This document shows, piece by piece, positions 1 through 12,766 of a stretch of 64,000 bases of DNA (position 1 is the stretch's first letter; every line of letters starts with the position of its first letter). Where the stretch lies: positions 4,546,008-4,610,007 of the forward strand of contig NW_002060943.1 of the NCBI RefSeq assembly GCF_000150275.1, in the 5' to 3' direction. The position numbers and the translations under genes are program-made. The DNA comes from Trichoplax adhaerens (Eukaryota; Placozoa; Uniplacotomia; Trichoplacea; Trichoplacidae). The notes under the pieces were generated by a model. The model had not been told where the DNA came from. It saw only the letters and a list, made by a program, of their open reading frames with translations, and ran no database searches.

Positions 1-1583
1 ATTCAGGGCATCAGCTCAAAATGAAATTTGAGGACTAAAGATAATTTTATCATTCATCTAACAATTTTAAGCTATAAATTATATTTTTGCTATACATATG
101 CAGACACTGAGCTTATAGAACGACAATAAGTATAAAATAATCATGGATGGCTTATTCGATTTCTATATTATCATTGAAATTTTGGCTATTTGACTAAGAA
201 ATCTGCTATTTGCAGTATTGCATTCTCAAATATACAAATAGGATAATCAAAATCAATGAATATGGCCTGATTGTTTTTAAAATCATTAAAATTCGCAAAA
301 GGGTCAATTACGCTCTTAGTATTAAGCGGTATAGAGAGAATACTTTAACATTAAGTTGATATACAGTGATCCTAAAATTTATATGTGGGTTAAATGTCCA
401 TCCCTTACATTTACTATTCATCACTCCAACGGTATAACTGTCGTAGCGATATGGAAAAAGGAAAAGATGATAGAATCCGCGAACCAGCTGATTGTGTGTA
501 ATGATTTCCGCTAATTACAGCAGTTGTCAGTTATGAATTCGGGAAATACGTTGATAGAATGTAGTATAGAACCATATGTCTTAGTGGAGTAAGTGTTGAT
601 TACAATTATGGCTAGTATGACGAAACGGCTGATACATACTACCCAGGTATGTGTTATATTATCAACTCAAATTTTGAGTTGTGGATTGCGAATCTATGGA
701 TAAGAACACATACCCACTCTACATTGTGATTTGAGTTAATTACTGTAATAATGTGTGTCGAAAGCTTTACAGTAATTTGAAGTACGTACTTTATGGCGTG
801 ACTTAGTCTGTTAAGGTTAATAAAGTCCTTACAGATGATGGTTAGTATGGAGAAACAGTGTACTATTTTATCGCGAAGTGACTTTTTCTACAAAATACTT
901 ATCTCATTTACGTTTGATGATATACCGTTATCTATGACATTTTACATATTTTTAATAGATAACTGTCTAGTTTTTTAATGTTATACTGATAACTAATGGT
1001 TACGTAAATTAACTATAAATTGACTGGTTTTGACAATAATATCTGGGTTCAGCTATGTCTGAGATATACTAGAGGTGTTTAGTTTCTCCTAACGATAGAA
1101 GATCGCCAGTATTTAGATTCGTACAGGTCAATATCAGGAAGGACAAACCTGATAGTAGACTTATAGTTGCAGTTTTCTGAAATAGTTTAACTTTTCCACG
1201 TTACAAATTTCGATTTGTAACATATTTTATATCAATTGCTATTTCTTCAATTTTAAAAACTTCAAAAATTACGAGTACGCGGATTGTAAACGTAAGCTTA
1301 GTAGCATCATGATCGTACATAAACTACTAAATACATTGCGACTGCAAACTGATTAAGCATTAGTATATTATGAATCCTTGCGAATTTGTCCTTGTAATGA
1401 TATCAGCAATGGCAATACTCGCAGTACAGTAGTGTTATACGAGGGAATAGTGGGATAGTATACAGTATAAAATTGTGTGTCCTAATAAAGTAAGTGTTGA
1501 TTATGGCTAGTATGATGAAATAGCTCCCTTGTACTGTGCTATGTACTATATGCTCTATAACAAAGAACGCATCCTTTAAGTTG
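1..1583. other. Gene-free AT-rich stretch with a dispersed repeat fragment
   Basis: I found no exon with family similarity or a consistent splice pattern here. A short diverged direct repeat is visible: the stretch around 580-640 (GTAAGTGTTGATTAC then GGCTAGTATGA) recurs at about 1488-1520. This looks like decayed intergenic DNA. Confidence 0.5.
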
Positions 1584-2095
1584 CTGTCATGGATTCCTAT
1601 TCGTTTTGTGATCGATCGATCACTTAATTATAAACTATCCAATTACGTTGTACGCAAACCGTAACGTAAGCTCGAGCTACTCCCAGATTAGAAGACAGTC
1701 ATGTATGTAAAATGTAGGTTTAAAAAATACCCAGCTACTGTTAGTCACTGTCTTGGATTCCTATTCTCCTCACTTACTCCTCTCGTTTTGTGATCGATCG
1801 ATCGGTTAATTATAAACTATCCAATTACATTGTACGCAAACCGTAATGTAAGCTCGTGCTACTCCCAGATTAGAAGACAGTCATGTATGTAAAATGTAGG
1901 TTTAAAAAAATACCCAGCTACTGTTAGTCACTGTCTTGGATTCCTATTCTCCTCACTTACCCCTCTCGTTTTGTGATCGATCGATCACTTAATTATAAAC
2001 TATCCAATTACGTTGTACGCAAACTGTAATGTAAGCTCGTGCTACTCGCTGATTAGTAGACAGTCATGTAAAATAGAGGTTTGAAAAATAACCAT
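1584..2095. repeat. Tandem repeat, ~183-bp unit, about 2.9 copies
   Basis: Units begin at about 1584, 1748 and 1931 with CTGTC(A/T)TGGATTCCTATTC. Each contains the palindromic run GATCGATCGATC, then TTAATTATAAACTATCC, then a segment ending in TACCCAGCTACTGTTAGTCA. The first unit lacks an 18-bp piece (CTCCTCACTTACNCCTCT), and the third decays after about 2090. Units 2 and 3 are nearly identical, so part of the array is recent. No coding function is seen. Confidence 0.9.
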
Positions 2096-2900
2096 ACTAT
2101 AAGTATACATACAGCGAGTACAAAAGTTTGGAATCCTATCTAGTTGTTATGGTATGAAATAACCTGGTTAATTCATGCCATCACCGGTCAAGTGGTCACC
2201 CTAGAGCTCTTTTGCTCTACTTTCTTTGTGAACTCTGTTCTCGTCTCATCGTCTGTCAGTCCCATTGTATTGCTGAGCAAGATGACTGTGCACTATGCAC
2301 TGTGTGCAATGTGGTGTGTGAAGAAGGTATGATGACTATGATCCACTATCGATTGCAATGAAGCTGTAATGTTCCACAGTACAGTATACTGTAGTATAGC
2401 GTACAATTATCCCTCTTGTATCAGACGGACGATTGACGACCAGTGGCAAGTATGATGACATCCATGTACATCGTACTGTACGCACTGTCGTGACCGTACT
2501 GTACGCATGACAGCCATGTTTCATCGTTCCAAGTAGAGTCAGCGGAGGAAGAATCAGTCGCCTCCATTGAAGATTGAATCCAAGTGTGGTTTCCACTTAA
2601 CAAATTACTGAAAATCTTCTTTTCTCCACTGGGTAAGTCGGTAATAAATTGGATTTGAAGAGTAAGCAGCCTTATTATTCGAATGGCTGTTGTGGATAAA
2701 TGGACGATGTTATATGTGTCAGCAACGCAATCGTTGATAATTGTGTTGTTATGGCTAGAAAAGTGCAACTGCATCGAGAGGCCAAACAGGGCACGATAGG
2801 ATGGTCTAGAGTTTTAAGAGATATGATGCAACATAATATGGATGTGATACTGTCATCAGTGTTAGCCACAAATGGAATGATGGAGTTGATTGATTTTCAC
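2096..2900. other. Gene-free stretch; short overlapping open frames only
   Basis: Several open frames of 60-117 codons overlap on both strands at 2144-2918. None shows a recognisable domain, and they occupy competing frames, so I treat them as chance. The frame at 2700-2918 runs into the downstream tandem repeat, which also argues against a real gene. GTAC-rich words such as TACAGTATACTGTA occur near 2380-2520. Confidence 0.4.
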
Positions 2901-2919
2901 TGGATTAGCTTACATTGAT

Positions 2920-4440
2920 TCTAAGTAAAAGTGGATTCTTCGTTTCTCTTTCATGGAGAAATGGCAGCGATGCTAGCTCATGTGGAATGTCACCTATTCG
3001 ACAGTGTGTCACTGTCGTTTACGCTGAGACAGTCAGTCATTCGAGGTATCATCCGTTTGTGTTGAAGGGTTAATCCCACCTGATCCTCTTGCTTTCCCTA
3101 ATGACTGAAAATTCTTCTTAATTGAGATCAGAAGTCGTTCAAATGATTGATATATTACAGGAGTAAGTGATATTATCCTGCCATGTCATGCACAATGAAT
3201 TAATTATAGTTATACGATCAGCAGAAATGTTGAGCCTATCCACAAGCAGGTCGTGTGGGCTGTGTGCAAAGGTTCATTAATAATGTGATACTGTCAATAA
3301 ATGGCGAAGCAAATTTTGAAACATGTAGTAAATTTATTTTCAGTGTCATAGCTTCCATTTGGGGGGGGGGGAGACTCCAGAGGAAAGTATTCTTCCTTTC
3401 TCTTTCAAAGAATAATTACAACTGAAGGCTGTGGCAAAGGTTCGTTAATAATGTGATACTGTCAATAAATGGCGAAGCAAAATTTGAATGGTGTAGTAAA
3501 TTTATTTTCAGTCTCATAGCTTCCAATTTTGGCGGGGGGGATTCCAAAGGAAAGCATTCTTCCTTTCTCTTCCAAAGAATAATTACAACGTAATACACGC
3601 GTTGTTATTGAATGTAGCGTCTATTATAATGTACACAAATTGTAGACAACTTGAAAAATAATGAAGTGAGTGTGTTTGCAGTCTATTAAGCTTTTAGATT
3701 TTGAAAGTATTCTTCGTTTCTCTTTCAAAGAGAAATTACAAAGTAATACAAATTGATGTTGAATGTAACGTATCGACGCGTACATCGAAAGATAAATTGT
3801 TAGATATCTTCAAATGGTATAGGGAATTTTGCTGTATATTAGCTTAGATTTTTTTTACCTATTGAAAGTATTCTTTGTTTCTCTTTCAAAAGAGTAATTA
3901 TAAGTAATACAAGTTGATGTTGAATGTAACGTATAATATACCGTATAGTAGCTTTGATTTTCCCCAAATGAAACTATCCTTCGTTTCTCTTCGAAGAATA
4001 ATTACAAAATACTATTAGATACTCTTGTTGAATATAACGTATACTATACAGTATAGAAGTGGTAGACAACTTCAATTGATGTTGTGAATTTATTGACACT
4101 GTGTGAGCCTAAATATTGAATGTATTCTTGGTTTCTCTTTCAAAGAGAAATTACAAAGTAAGTAATACTAGTTGCTGTGATTGTAACATATATTATACTG
4201 TTTATAAGTTGTAGACAACTTCAATTGATGTAGTAAATGTCTTTGCAATGCATTAGCTCAAACTTTGAAAGTATTCTGGATTTCTCTTTCAAAAAGAAAT
4301 TACAAAGTAACACGAGTTGATGTCGAATGTAATGTATATTAGAGATATAAATTGTTAGACATCTTCAAATGATGTAGTGAATTTATTTTCAGTGGATTAG
4401 CTTAAATTTTTACCTAATAAAACTAGCGTATATTACATCT
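2920..4440. repeat. Degenerate tandem array, ~150-190-bp unit
   Basis: A core close to GAAAGTATTCTTCGTTTCTC followed by TTTCAAAGAGAAATTACAA recurs at about 2930, 3381, 3548, 3703, 3863, 3970, 4115 and 4270. It is usually followed by TTGATGTTGAATGTAACG, GTTGTAGACAACTTCAA and a segment ending AGTGAATTTATTTTCAGTG. Two adjacent units (about 3242-3415 and 3428-3590) are especially alike and share GTGATACTGTCAATAAATGG. A poly-G run of about 12 sits at about 3361 and a shorter one at 3533. The copies differ enough that this is an old satellite-like array. Confidence 0.85.
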
Positions 4441-5021
4441 GTGCACTAAATTAGTCATTTGATATTACGTTCGTTTTTATTGGAGGTTGAATACCGGTTG
4501 ATCCCTTTTATTTCCCTAATTACTGAAATGCTTTCTTAAATCGAGACCATAAGTCGTTAATGATAAATCGTATTTGAGGAGTAACCAATAACATCTAACC
4601 CGACCATTGGCAATCAATCAATTATAAGCAAAATATTGGAACTCATTAACTTGTGAGATCAAGGTGTGGGCAGTACACCACTCTATGCTGTACTTATAAA
4701 GTGACATGGTATACCTCATTGTGGATGGAACACTGGAATAAAATAAATAAATAGCAGGGCAACGCAAATGGTATCGTTTGTTCATTTACAGTACAGTGTT
4801 TTAGCTTTGATTCTTCCCAAATGAAAAAGCATTCTTCATTTATGTACGTATGTGTGTACGTTAATTTTCCATCAAGGAGAAGATAAATGAATCGAAATAA
4901 TATCTCTATGAGATTCGATGAGATAGGATGCAGGATTCCTTTTAAAATTCGTGACGCTGAATGATATGTATCTAACATAGTTGTTATTCTTAATTATTTT
5001 TTAGTTCAACATTGATGCAAT

Positions 5022-8000
5022 ATGAATCAAGAAGCGCAATTGAAATTATATAATAGTATGACCCGAAGAAAGGTATAATATAAGCTATCATGGCGTATGA
5101 ATTACTGTAGAGGTTGATCGTAATTTGGATATCGTGCGTTGATAAATTAAAGCGACAGGATGTAATTTTATTTCATTACAGTTAATAGACTGATTGAATA
5201 CTATAGTACTCTACGGCCATTTACCGTCAATATCCATTTCAATAGCCTGTAGTTGAAATAATTCAGTGTGTTAAGTTTATGAAGCGATTACTACAATACT
5301 TTACGGTCACTTATAGTAATTATCTATTTTAATAGTCTATAGTTGAAATAGTTCAATATGTTAAAATTAATAAAATAACTACCACTGTACTTTACGGTCG
5401 CTTACAATAATTGTCAGTCTATGATTAAATTAATTGAATATGCTAAAATTCGCGAAACAATTATGATAGAACTTTACCAAAGCTTCAGTAATTATTCACA
5501 TCAATAGTTGATAGTAGAAATTATACAATTTGGTAAATTTTATTAAATGATAGTTGATAGGTAATCAACGTTATTCTTGAAGTTTCAAACTTGATTAAAT
5601 TTTACTAATGACCGCCTTAACTACCCTCTTTTTCTAGGATACATTTGTACCTAGCAATGAATCTTGCCTATCATGGTACAATTGCGGACCTACTGTCTAT
5701 GATGCATCTCACATGGGTCATGCAAGGTTGTTATGCAAATGTGCTAGTAATAGAGTTGTATTGTTTACGGGTGCCTAATCGTTTATTACTCTTGGCCTAT
5801 GTAGACATAAACATATTTGAATAATTACTTGATTATTATGATGATTACTACTGCTGGTTGTAGTCTACAGCAAAAGCGAAGACCACTATATATTTTCTTG
5901 TTTCTTTATTTGTATCTTGTCTATAATTATTACTTGTGTATTAATATATGCTACTTTTGCTTTTCAAAAAATTTCTCATTTATAGATCCTATGTCAGCTT
6001 TGACATTATTAGACGCGTATTAACTTCGTATTTCAACTATAACATATCTTATGCTATGAACATAACCGATATTGACGATAAGGTAAAACTAGCAAGTAGA
6101 TAACCTTAGTATTGGTGATCATCTACGTTAATAATCATATCAGTTATGCTTAAAATACCCAATATTTGCTCTTATGGCTTGCATATGTGTTGATGCTACT
6201 TACCTTGATGTCTTCCTTTAGATCATCTTTCGGGCTCGTCGTAACTATTTAATTGATAACTATATCAGTAGCTCTCATCCAATTGATAGAATTATTGAAG
6301 ATGCAAACGAAGCAGTTAAGGTATTTGATCAGATGTATAGCCGTTTTAGCAAATATTTCGATTTTGTTAAGAGCTGTAATTTCTATCGCTGATTATATAT
6401 AATGGTAGTAACTATCATTATAGACATTCATAGTTAATTTTACTGAACTTAAAAATTTCTGAAACGGCGACGATTTAATATAATGTGTGTTGATGTTGCT
6501 GTATCCAGTGCACTTGACCGTATGCAATCTAAATATTAAAACTAAACATGATCAATTTCTTGCGAATAATATCGACTATATTTTTCCCGCTCATGTGCAT
6601 CTTTATAACAATAGTTACTGGAAGATAAGATCCATGTATCGAAATATCTCGATTTGTTAACAATTACGGAAAAACTTACGGTTTGTTAATAACCTCAATT
6701 TTATGCTAGCTTTATATGTTTGTAGCAGTGAATACATTTTAGAACTCAGATATTTTAATTTGTTTTTTTAGGCTCAGCAAAATAAGATTAATACTACTAA
6801 GGATGGTCATCAATTGAAAGAATTAGAGAAAATCGGAAAAAAGGTTTAATGCTTGCATCGATCCAGTGTTACTAGGCTATAGATGATTATAATCTATGTT
6901 AGTCATGCGTCGTACAATCAAATTTCTTATCGTATTCTATTTATTGCTAGCTTTTAGAGAATAAAGCTGAAATTTTGAAAGATCCACAGCAACTTGCCAT
7001 GGCAGAAGATAACGAAAAATTGGCTACTCTGGCTGAGAAGAAAATGAAAGTATGGCATTTCTGCTTTTTCATCACATTTCATCCCTTAATTTTTGTCATT
7101 GTATAATTTAGTTGAAGGAGAGTAACATTGCTCTAACTAATGATCCAAACAAGCTTGCAATGTTTGTGAAAAACAAGGTAAGATCTTTATGGCTTTATGA
7201 CACTGAAAACAGTCCTCATTGAAAGTTTTGGTAATGATGTAAACGTAATATTTTGCTTTACATACCTTAAAGAAATGGTTGCAATTTCTTTCCTTTTACC
7301 CTTAATACCTCTTTAGATTAAAGCGGATAACGCTATTCAATCACTTAGTAGCGCTGCCATCGGCCAAAGTGACGTAAAGTCTGGCAGTCGTCTACAGGTA
7401 AATAAATATTGTTTCTTTCTTGTTAAAATCTTTCTTAAAAATCATCGTCCTCATCTGTAAGAATCATAGTTTTTGGTACACACTCGCACGCATTATTTAT
7501 TAAATTATATTTTCGCTAGGAATTCTTTTCAGATATAAGGGATCCTTTATCAGAGCTATTAGATAAAAAGGTAAATCGTTACTTCTGCTCCGCCTTGGCA
7601 CTAATGGAATGTCTTTTTGTTACTACTGTATGTCGCACGTTTCTAACTATGCATTTACATGTTCAGTTTGGGACTTCAGTGAATGATCATGAAATATTTG
7701 CACGCTTGGCTAGACATTGGGAAAACGATTTTAACGACGATATGAAAGCTCTAAATGTAAATAAATGCTGCAGTAATTTCTTAACTAAATCCGATATTCT
7801 CTGTAATACCACTTTTTTACCATAATATTTTTTTAACTTTGTATTAAAAGAGTTATCATTCCATACCTAAAGGTTCTTCCTGCTGATGCTATAACGCGAG
7901 TAAGTGAGTATGTACCGGAAGTTATTGAATTTGTACAAGGAATTATCAAAAGAAATTATGGGTGAGTATCATGCGGGTATTTAACATTAGACATAGGAAG

Positions 8001-11000
8001 AGATGTCCATGTGTAAGTAGCTTTAGCGAATATTTTATTTTAATTGTTTGCATAGGTATGTATCGAATGGCTCTGTATACTTTGACACCGTAGCCTTCAA
8101 TAATAGCCCGGATCATCGTTATGGAAAGTTATTACCTGAGGCTATTGGAGATTTAAATGCTTTAGCTGAAGGAGAAGGTATATTTGCTTTCATTAAATTT
8201 GTCTTACAGATTAACTAACATTTCTGATTAATGTAGATAATAATAAGTCGAACAAGCTCGATAGTTTGATATGTGGTCTAAGCAATTTATCAAATTCGGA
8301 TGCACATTTAATAGGTGAACTAAGCATCGGGGATGATCGGTTACGCGAAAAAAGGAGTCCGAATGATTTTGCTTTGTGGAAATGCTCTAAGCCCGGTGAA
8401 CCTTTTTGGGACTCACCTTGGGGAAAGGTAGTCATTTTAGTAAAATAACTTAGAATCTTTCAATTTATGCCTACAAATTATTGAAAAACATTACTCAATA
8501 AATATTTTAAAGGGGAGACCTGGATGGCACATTGAATGCTCCGTTATGGCAAGCGCAATATTAGGCAAGTCTCTGGATATTCATTCTGGTGGCGTAGACC
8601 TAAAGTTTCCTCATCATGAAAATGAAATAGCTCAAGTCGAGGTAAGGGCGATTTTATGAATTGCTTAGTAAGTTGGATGGCTATTCTTACTTGTTATGAA
8701 TCAGATTATTAGCTATAGGGCATTATCACTTATCATGTTGCTGAACTACTGCTAGTATAGAGTTTGCACATTACAATACTATAAGTGTAAAGCGTTCATA
8801 TGCATGATTATTTCGTACATTTACTGTTTATTTGCAAATGTAAATGCCACGGTATTAACAGCGAACGAAGTATCTATTTGCTGACAAAATCCTTTTAAAC
8901 GCATATTGTGATGGTCATGAATAGGTTTAATATTTCTCTTTTAAACTATTCACATGCGTAGTTATTGATAAATATATCATTTGCTTGCAAATTTAAATGC
9001 TACTGTATTACAGCTAATGAGGTATCTATTTGCTGACAACACACTTTTTTAAAGGCTTATTATGATAGCGATGAATGGACCAAATATTTCCTTCATTCCG
9101 GACATCTAAAAATAGAAGGCTGTAAAATGTCAAAATCCTTGAAGAATTTTATTACCATTAAGGCATGAACGTAATCGTGTTGCACTAATAATTGTGATTG
9201 CTGTATAATTACGATTTATTGTAATTAATGCCGTTATTTTTGTAACTCTTAACTTCTGTGCTTAGGAAGCCCTAAGTAAATACTCAGCTCGTCAATTGCG
9301 ATTGGCATTCTTGTCTCATCCTTGGAATACTACCATGGATTACAGTGAAAATATGATGTCTTCTACTATGCAAACAGAAAAACTATTTCTGGTAAAAATG
9401 TTTCTAGTATTGTTTACATCTTATGTAGATTTAAGTCAATATTTCGACTGGTTGGCGGTTACATTTTAGGATTATTTCCTCTAGGAATTCTTTTTAAATG
9501 TTAAAGATATTGACCGCGTTTATTCAGCTCAAACCCTTAAAGAAGAGAAATGGAACTCTGCTGAATTAGAACTTGAAAAAGGGTATACAGTAGTTGTTAC
9601 TTCGAGAATGGTGTTTTTAAAGTTTTATTAAACAGCTATTATATTTCGAAACCCAAGTTTTTGATGTCTTAATAAAAGTAATGTTTTCTTTTGCTGTATA
9701 ATTGTAATTTAATAGATTGTGCCAAAAACAGAATAACATCCATCGATTTCTGTGTGGTAAGTAAACAATCGTAATAATTTTAAGTTACCATAAATTATGT
9801 TAAGTACAGTTTAATGGCTTCGGGATTTATCTCTATATTAATGTAGATATCTATGATTAAGATGCTGATAAATTAAAAAGTATTTATAATTTCTTTTGAG
9901 CAGATTCAATTAATACACCCGACGTTATGAAGGAATTGAAGGAGCTGATCAATCAATCTAATAGTTATATTGCCTCAAAACGTTCTCTAAAACAATCGCC
10001 TAACGCCCGTCTTTTGAAGAAAATTTCAAGATACATCGTAAAAATGTTACGCGTAAGCGGTGTACATATTTTAAAATACTGCAATTACTATCTAAATTAG
10101 AGTAATCATATGTACTGTATTTGCATTACTTTAAAAGATATTCGGTGTCACGGTGGATGAGATTGAAACGACAATCGGATTTCCTAGTTATACTGATAAT
10201 AAAGTATGCAATTTATTCTTAGTAATTTACGAATTTATTGGTGTGATGGCCATAGTAAGTGTAATAACTGAGTTCAAATTTTGTTAGAATATCAACAAAG
10301 AAAATACCATTATGCCATATTTGACTGTATTGGCTGAGTTCAGAGCAAAAGTTCGAGATAGTGCTCGCTTACAGAAAGGTATGTAATACTATACAATTCG
10401 ATGTACATTAAAGACTATTGGTCATGCAAATATCAATTCACCAAACATATTCTCACTTTATTCGTGGATGATATTATCATCTGTTATAGTTCCGGATCTT
10501 CTAAACCTCTGTGATGATATAAGAAATGACATTTTACCGGAATTGGGTGTGCGTTTAGAAGATTTAGAAGGTCTCTTTTTTTATTCATTTGACACCTGAA
10601 TTTGCTTTTTAAGTTTATAAGTTATCAAATGGATCTCATTGTATAGATGGTCCCGCAATCAAGTTGGTAGATAGGGCAATTCTTTTAAAAGAGAAAGAAA
10701 ATAGATTAATGGTTAATAAACGAACGTGAAATATTTGTGAATTTATCCTTGCAATTTCTCATACGTCTAATACGTATACAAGCAAACTTGTAATAAAAGA
10801 GGAAATCTTTATATAAATAATTTATAAATTAACTTATGTTAGGCAATTGAAGAAAAGAAACGTAAAAAAGAAGAAGCAAAGAGAAAACAAATGGAACTGA
10901 AGGTACAGCATCATATCATTTTAATATTCTAATATGCCGTTGTTGAATGCATTATATCTGACAGTATTCAAATTTAAAATTATAGGCACAGCAAGAATCT

Positions 11001-11345
11001 AAAATGAAAATTTCGCCTAAAGAAATGTTTTTAAATCAGTCGGATAAATATTCCCAGTTTGACGAAAAGGTATCAAAAATTTTATCTACGATCATAGGTG
11101 GCTTAATACATTACTGTAGTCGATAGTATCGTTGGGGCACGTTGCCTAAGCAAAGTAGACTAAAAATTTTACGGCGTTAGTTTTCGAGATGCCTGACGCT
11201 TTAGTATTTTTATTAGGGTATTCCAACTCATAATCACGAAGGAACTGAACTTAGTGGTAAACAGAAGAAGAAACTTCTCAAGCAGTATGAAGCACAAAAG
11301 AAATTATTTTTAGAATACCAAACTAAACAAGCTCCTTCAAATTAA
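5022..11345 (+). CDS. CARS1: Cysteinyl-tRNA synthetase, cytosolic (26 exons, 807 aa)
   Basis: Class I synthetase charging tRNA-Cys. Exons: 5022-5072, 5638-5726, 5986-6082, 6222-6320, 6772-6843, 6951-7049, 7112-7177, 7317-7397, 7520-7570, 7667-7756, 7873-7961, 8056-8177, 8237-8427, 8513-8641, 9055-9162, 9266-9391, 9485-9582, 9716-9756, 9904-10052, 10138-10203, 10288-10378, 10490-10570, 10647-10711, 10843-10902, 10986-11069, 11217-11345. Phases agree at every junction and sum to 808 codons including stop. The start exon reads [17 protein letters not shown], aligning with the animal N-terminus LYNSLTRKK. Visible motifs are the HIGH motif HMGHAR (exon 2), [24 protein letters not shown] with FPHHENE (zinc ligands Cys, Cys, His, Glu, the first being Cys of NCGPT), KMSKS (exon 15) and a basic C-terminal [11 protein letters not shown] tract typical of the eukaryotic cytosolic enzyme. 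A likely polyadenylation signal lies at 11557. The exon 15/16 intron is GC-AG. Confidence 0.97.
5200..5480. repeat. ~90-bp tandem repeat in CARS1 intron 1
   Basis: Three clear copies start near 5207, 5297 and 5388 with the word TACTTTACGGTC (first copy TACTCTACGGCC). Each then contains AATTATC, AATAGTCTATAGTTGAAATA and TTCAATATGTTAA. A decayed fourth copy is near 5465. It lies wholly inside the first intron. Confidence 0.8.
8797..9054 (+). repeat. Intronic tandem duplication carrying a dead copy of CARS1 exon 15
   Basis: Two ~150-bp copies lie side by side in intron 14: 8797-8949, and 8950 to about 9093, which runs into the real exon. They share TTGCAAATGTAAATGC, AGTATCTATTTGCTGACAA and the exon border. 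In the upstream copy the acceptor AAAG|G has become AAAC|G at about 8900. The following frame reads AYCDGHE then a stop, where the live exon reads AYYDSDEW. This is a decayed partial exon duplication. Confidence 0.85.
9163..9265 (+). other. GC-AG intron in CARS1
   Basis: Exon 15 ends ...ATTACCATTAAG and the next bases are GCATGAAC. The next exon begins after CTTAG with GAAGCCCTAAG. Protein alignment needs FITIK to join [13 protein letters not shown] directly, as in other animal enzymes (FITIKDALKKHSARQLRL). No GT donor nearby keeps this junction, so the 103-bp intron uses the rare GC donor class. Confidence 0.85.
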
Positions 11346-12766
11346 AAACTACTAGTATAGAGCCAAACTTATTCGAAATCCTTGACAACATTAAGAGGGA
11401 TTTGCGCTACAGTTTTAAAATGACCTGTACATCAGTAATTGAGATGAGATATCTGATATTAGGATATGATTTTAATGACTCGTACCGCAATAGTTGAATC
11501 CGATTTCATATTTTCGTGAAATGACAACATCGTTACTGAATCGTATTATGTTACGTAATAAATTTTTAAGAGAATTACTAATCTACTGGTGATTTTGTAA
11601 TTTTTTCCTCATCATTAATTATTACCTATTCCCAATTACAATTTAGACGTTAGCTTTAGCTATCGCGCAGATAACTAGTAAAGCCAATATATTAAAATCA
11701 TGACATATACAAGGCAACTGCAATCGCTTTTACAATAAACGGTAAAAAATGATCGCTAACCTCACTTCATATACCATTAAATTTTCACCTTAATTGCAGG
11801 TGAATGTTTGCTTTGAAATACGATATTTTTACAAGCGGCAGCATAATGAGCTATGTTTCCGTTAATTGCAACGTAAATATACTGTACATTGTACAGAGTT
11901 TACGATTATGTAACAGTATTGAGCGTTGAATTCTGTCGTTAAGCATTAAGCAATGAGAATGTAAGTTAATTTTATCGCCCTTTTTGAAGTAGTTTTTCAA
12001 CGAATTTCTAACGTTATTTGAAGTGAGTAGTTTGTAAGCTTGTAACCGAGTCTGCGATTTATAAAGCAATGTATTCGATAAGCGTAACAAAAACAAGGAC
12101 ACAATTCAAAGAAAGAACCATTTTTAATAAAAATTTCAATCGCACATTAGTAGTAATCTGGTATACAAATAATGTAATTTCTAAGAATCTGATGTACTGT
12201 TATAAGAGATTAAAGCACAGAGTTTTATAGATAAACTTTATAGATATACGAGTATAATAGCAACATAGTGAATATACATATTATGTGACGATTGGATATA
12301 AGAACGTTTATGATATCATCATTAGTATTTCGCTATTAGGTATTTAGCCGTGACTACCTTAAAAAAATATTCAGTGTTGACAATTTCAAACGCGTATGAT
12401 ACCATACATTACGAGTAATAAAGGAGTTAAAATAAATACTTTTCGATGTAATACGAGTGTTGGTGATAAATGTTCAAGTGAGCAATTTCTGCACTTGCTG
12501 TCAATAGCAATCAACCATAGCCAGTTTTAAATGATAAGAGTATATTATGAGATTAGAATATGGACGTTAAAATATAACCTAATTACGTATGCTATACCAT
12601 CATGAATGAGACGTATGAACATCCAACCTTCATTAAAACTCAAAGCCGTATGAATGAAAATATCTCATCTTCATCAGATGCTATAGGTATACTTTCATAC
12701 GTAGTAAATGCATCTGAGATCAATATTAGCAGCTTGACGGATGAGCTATTTGCTTAGTTAAATAAT
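11346..12766. other. Convergent intergenic gap between CARS1 and EPAC
   Basis: This gap separates the 3' ends of two convergent genes and presumably contains both 3' untranslated regions. An AATAAA at 11557 fits CARS1. I see no additional exon; the minus-strand frame at 11851-12102 has no recognisable domain. Confidence 0.6.

Noticed and set aside
2336-2918. Cluster of overlapping frames on both strands
   Set aside because: Competing frames, no recognisable motif, and the 3' part runs into a tandem repeat.
3530-3550. GGGGGATTCC kB-like site
   Set aside because: It is part of a repeat unit and poly-G run far from any Rel gene; chance match is likely.
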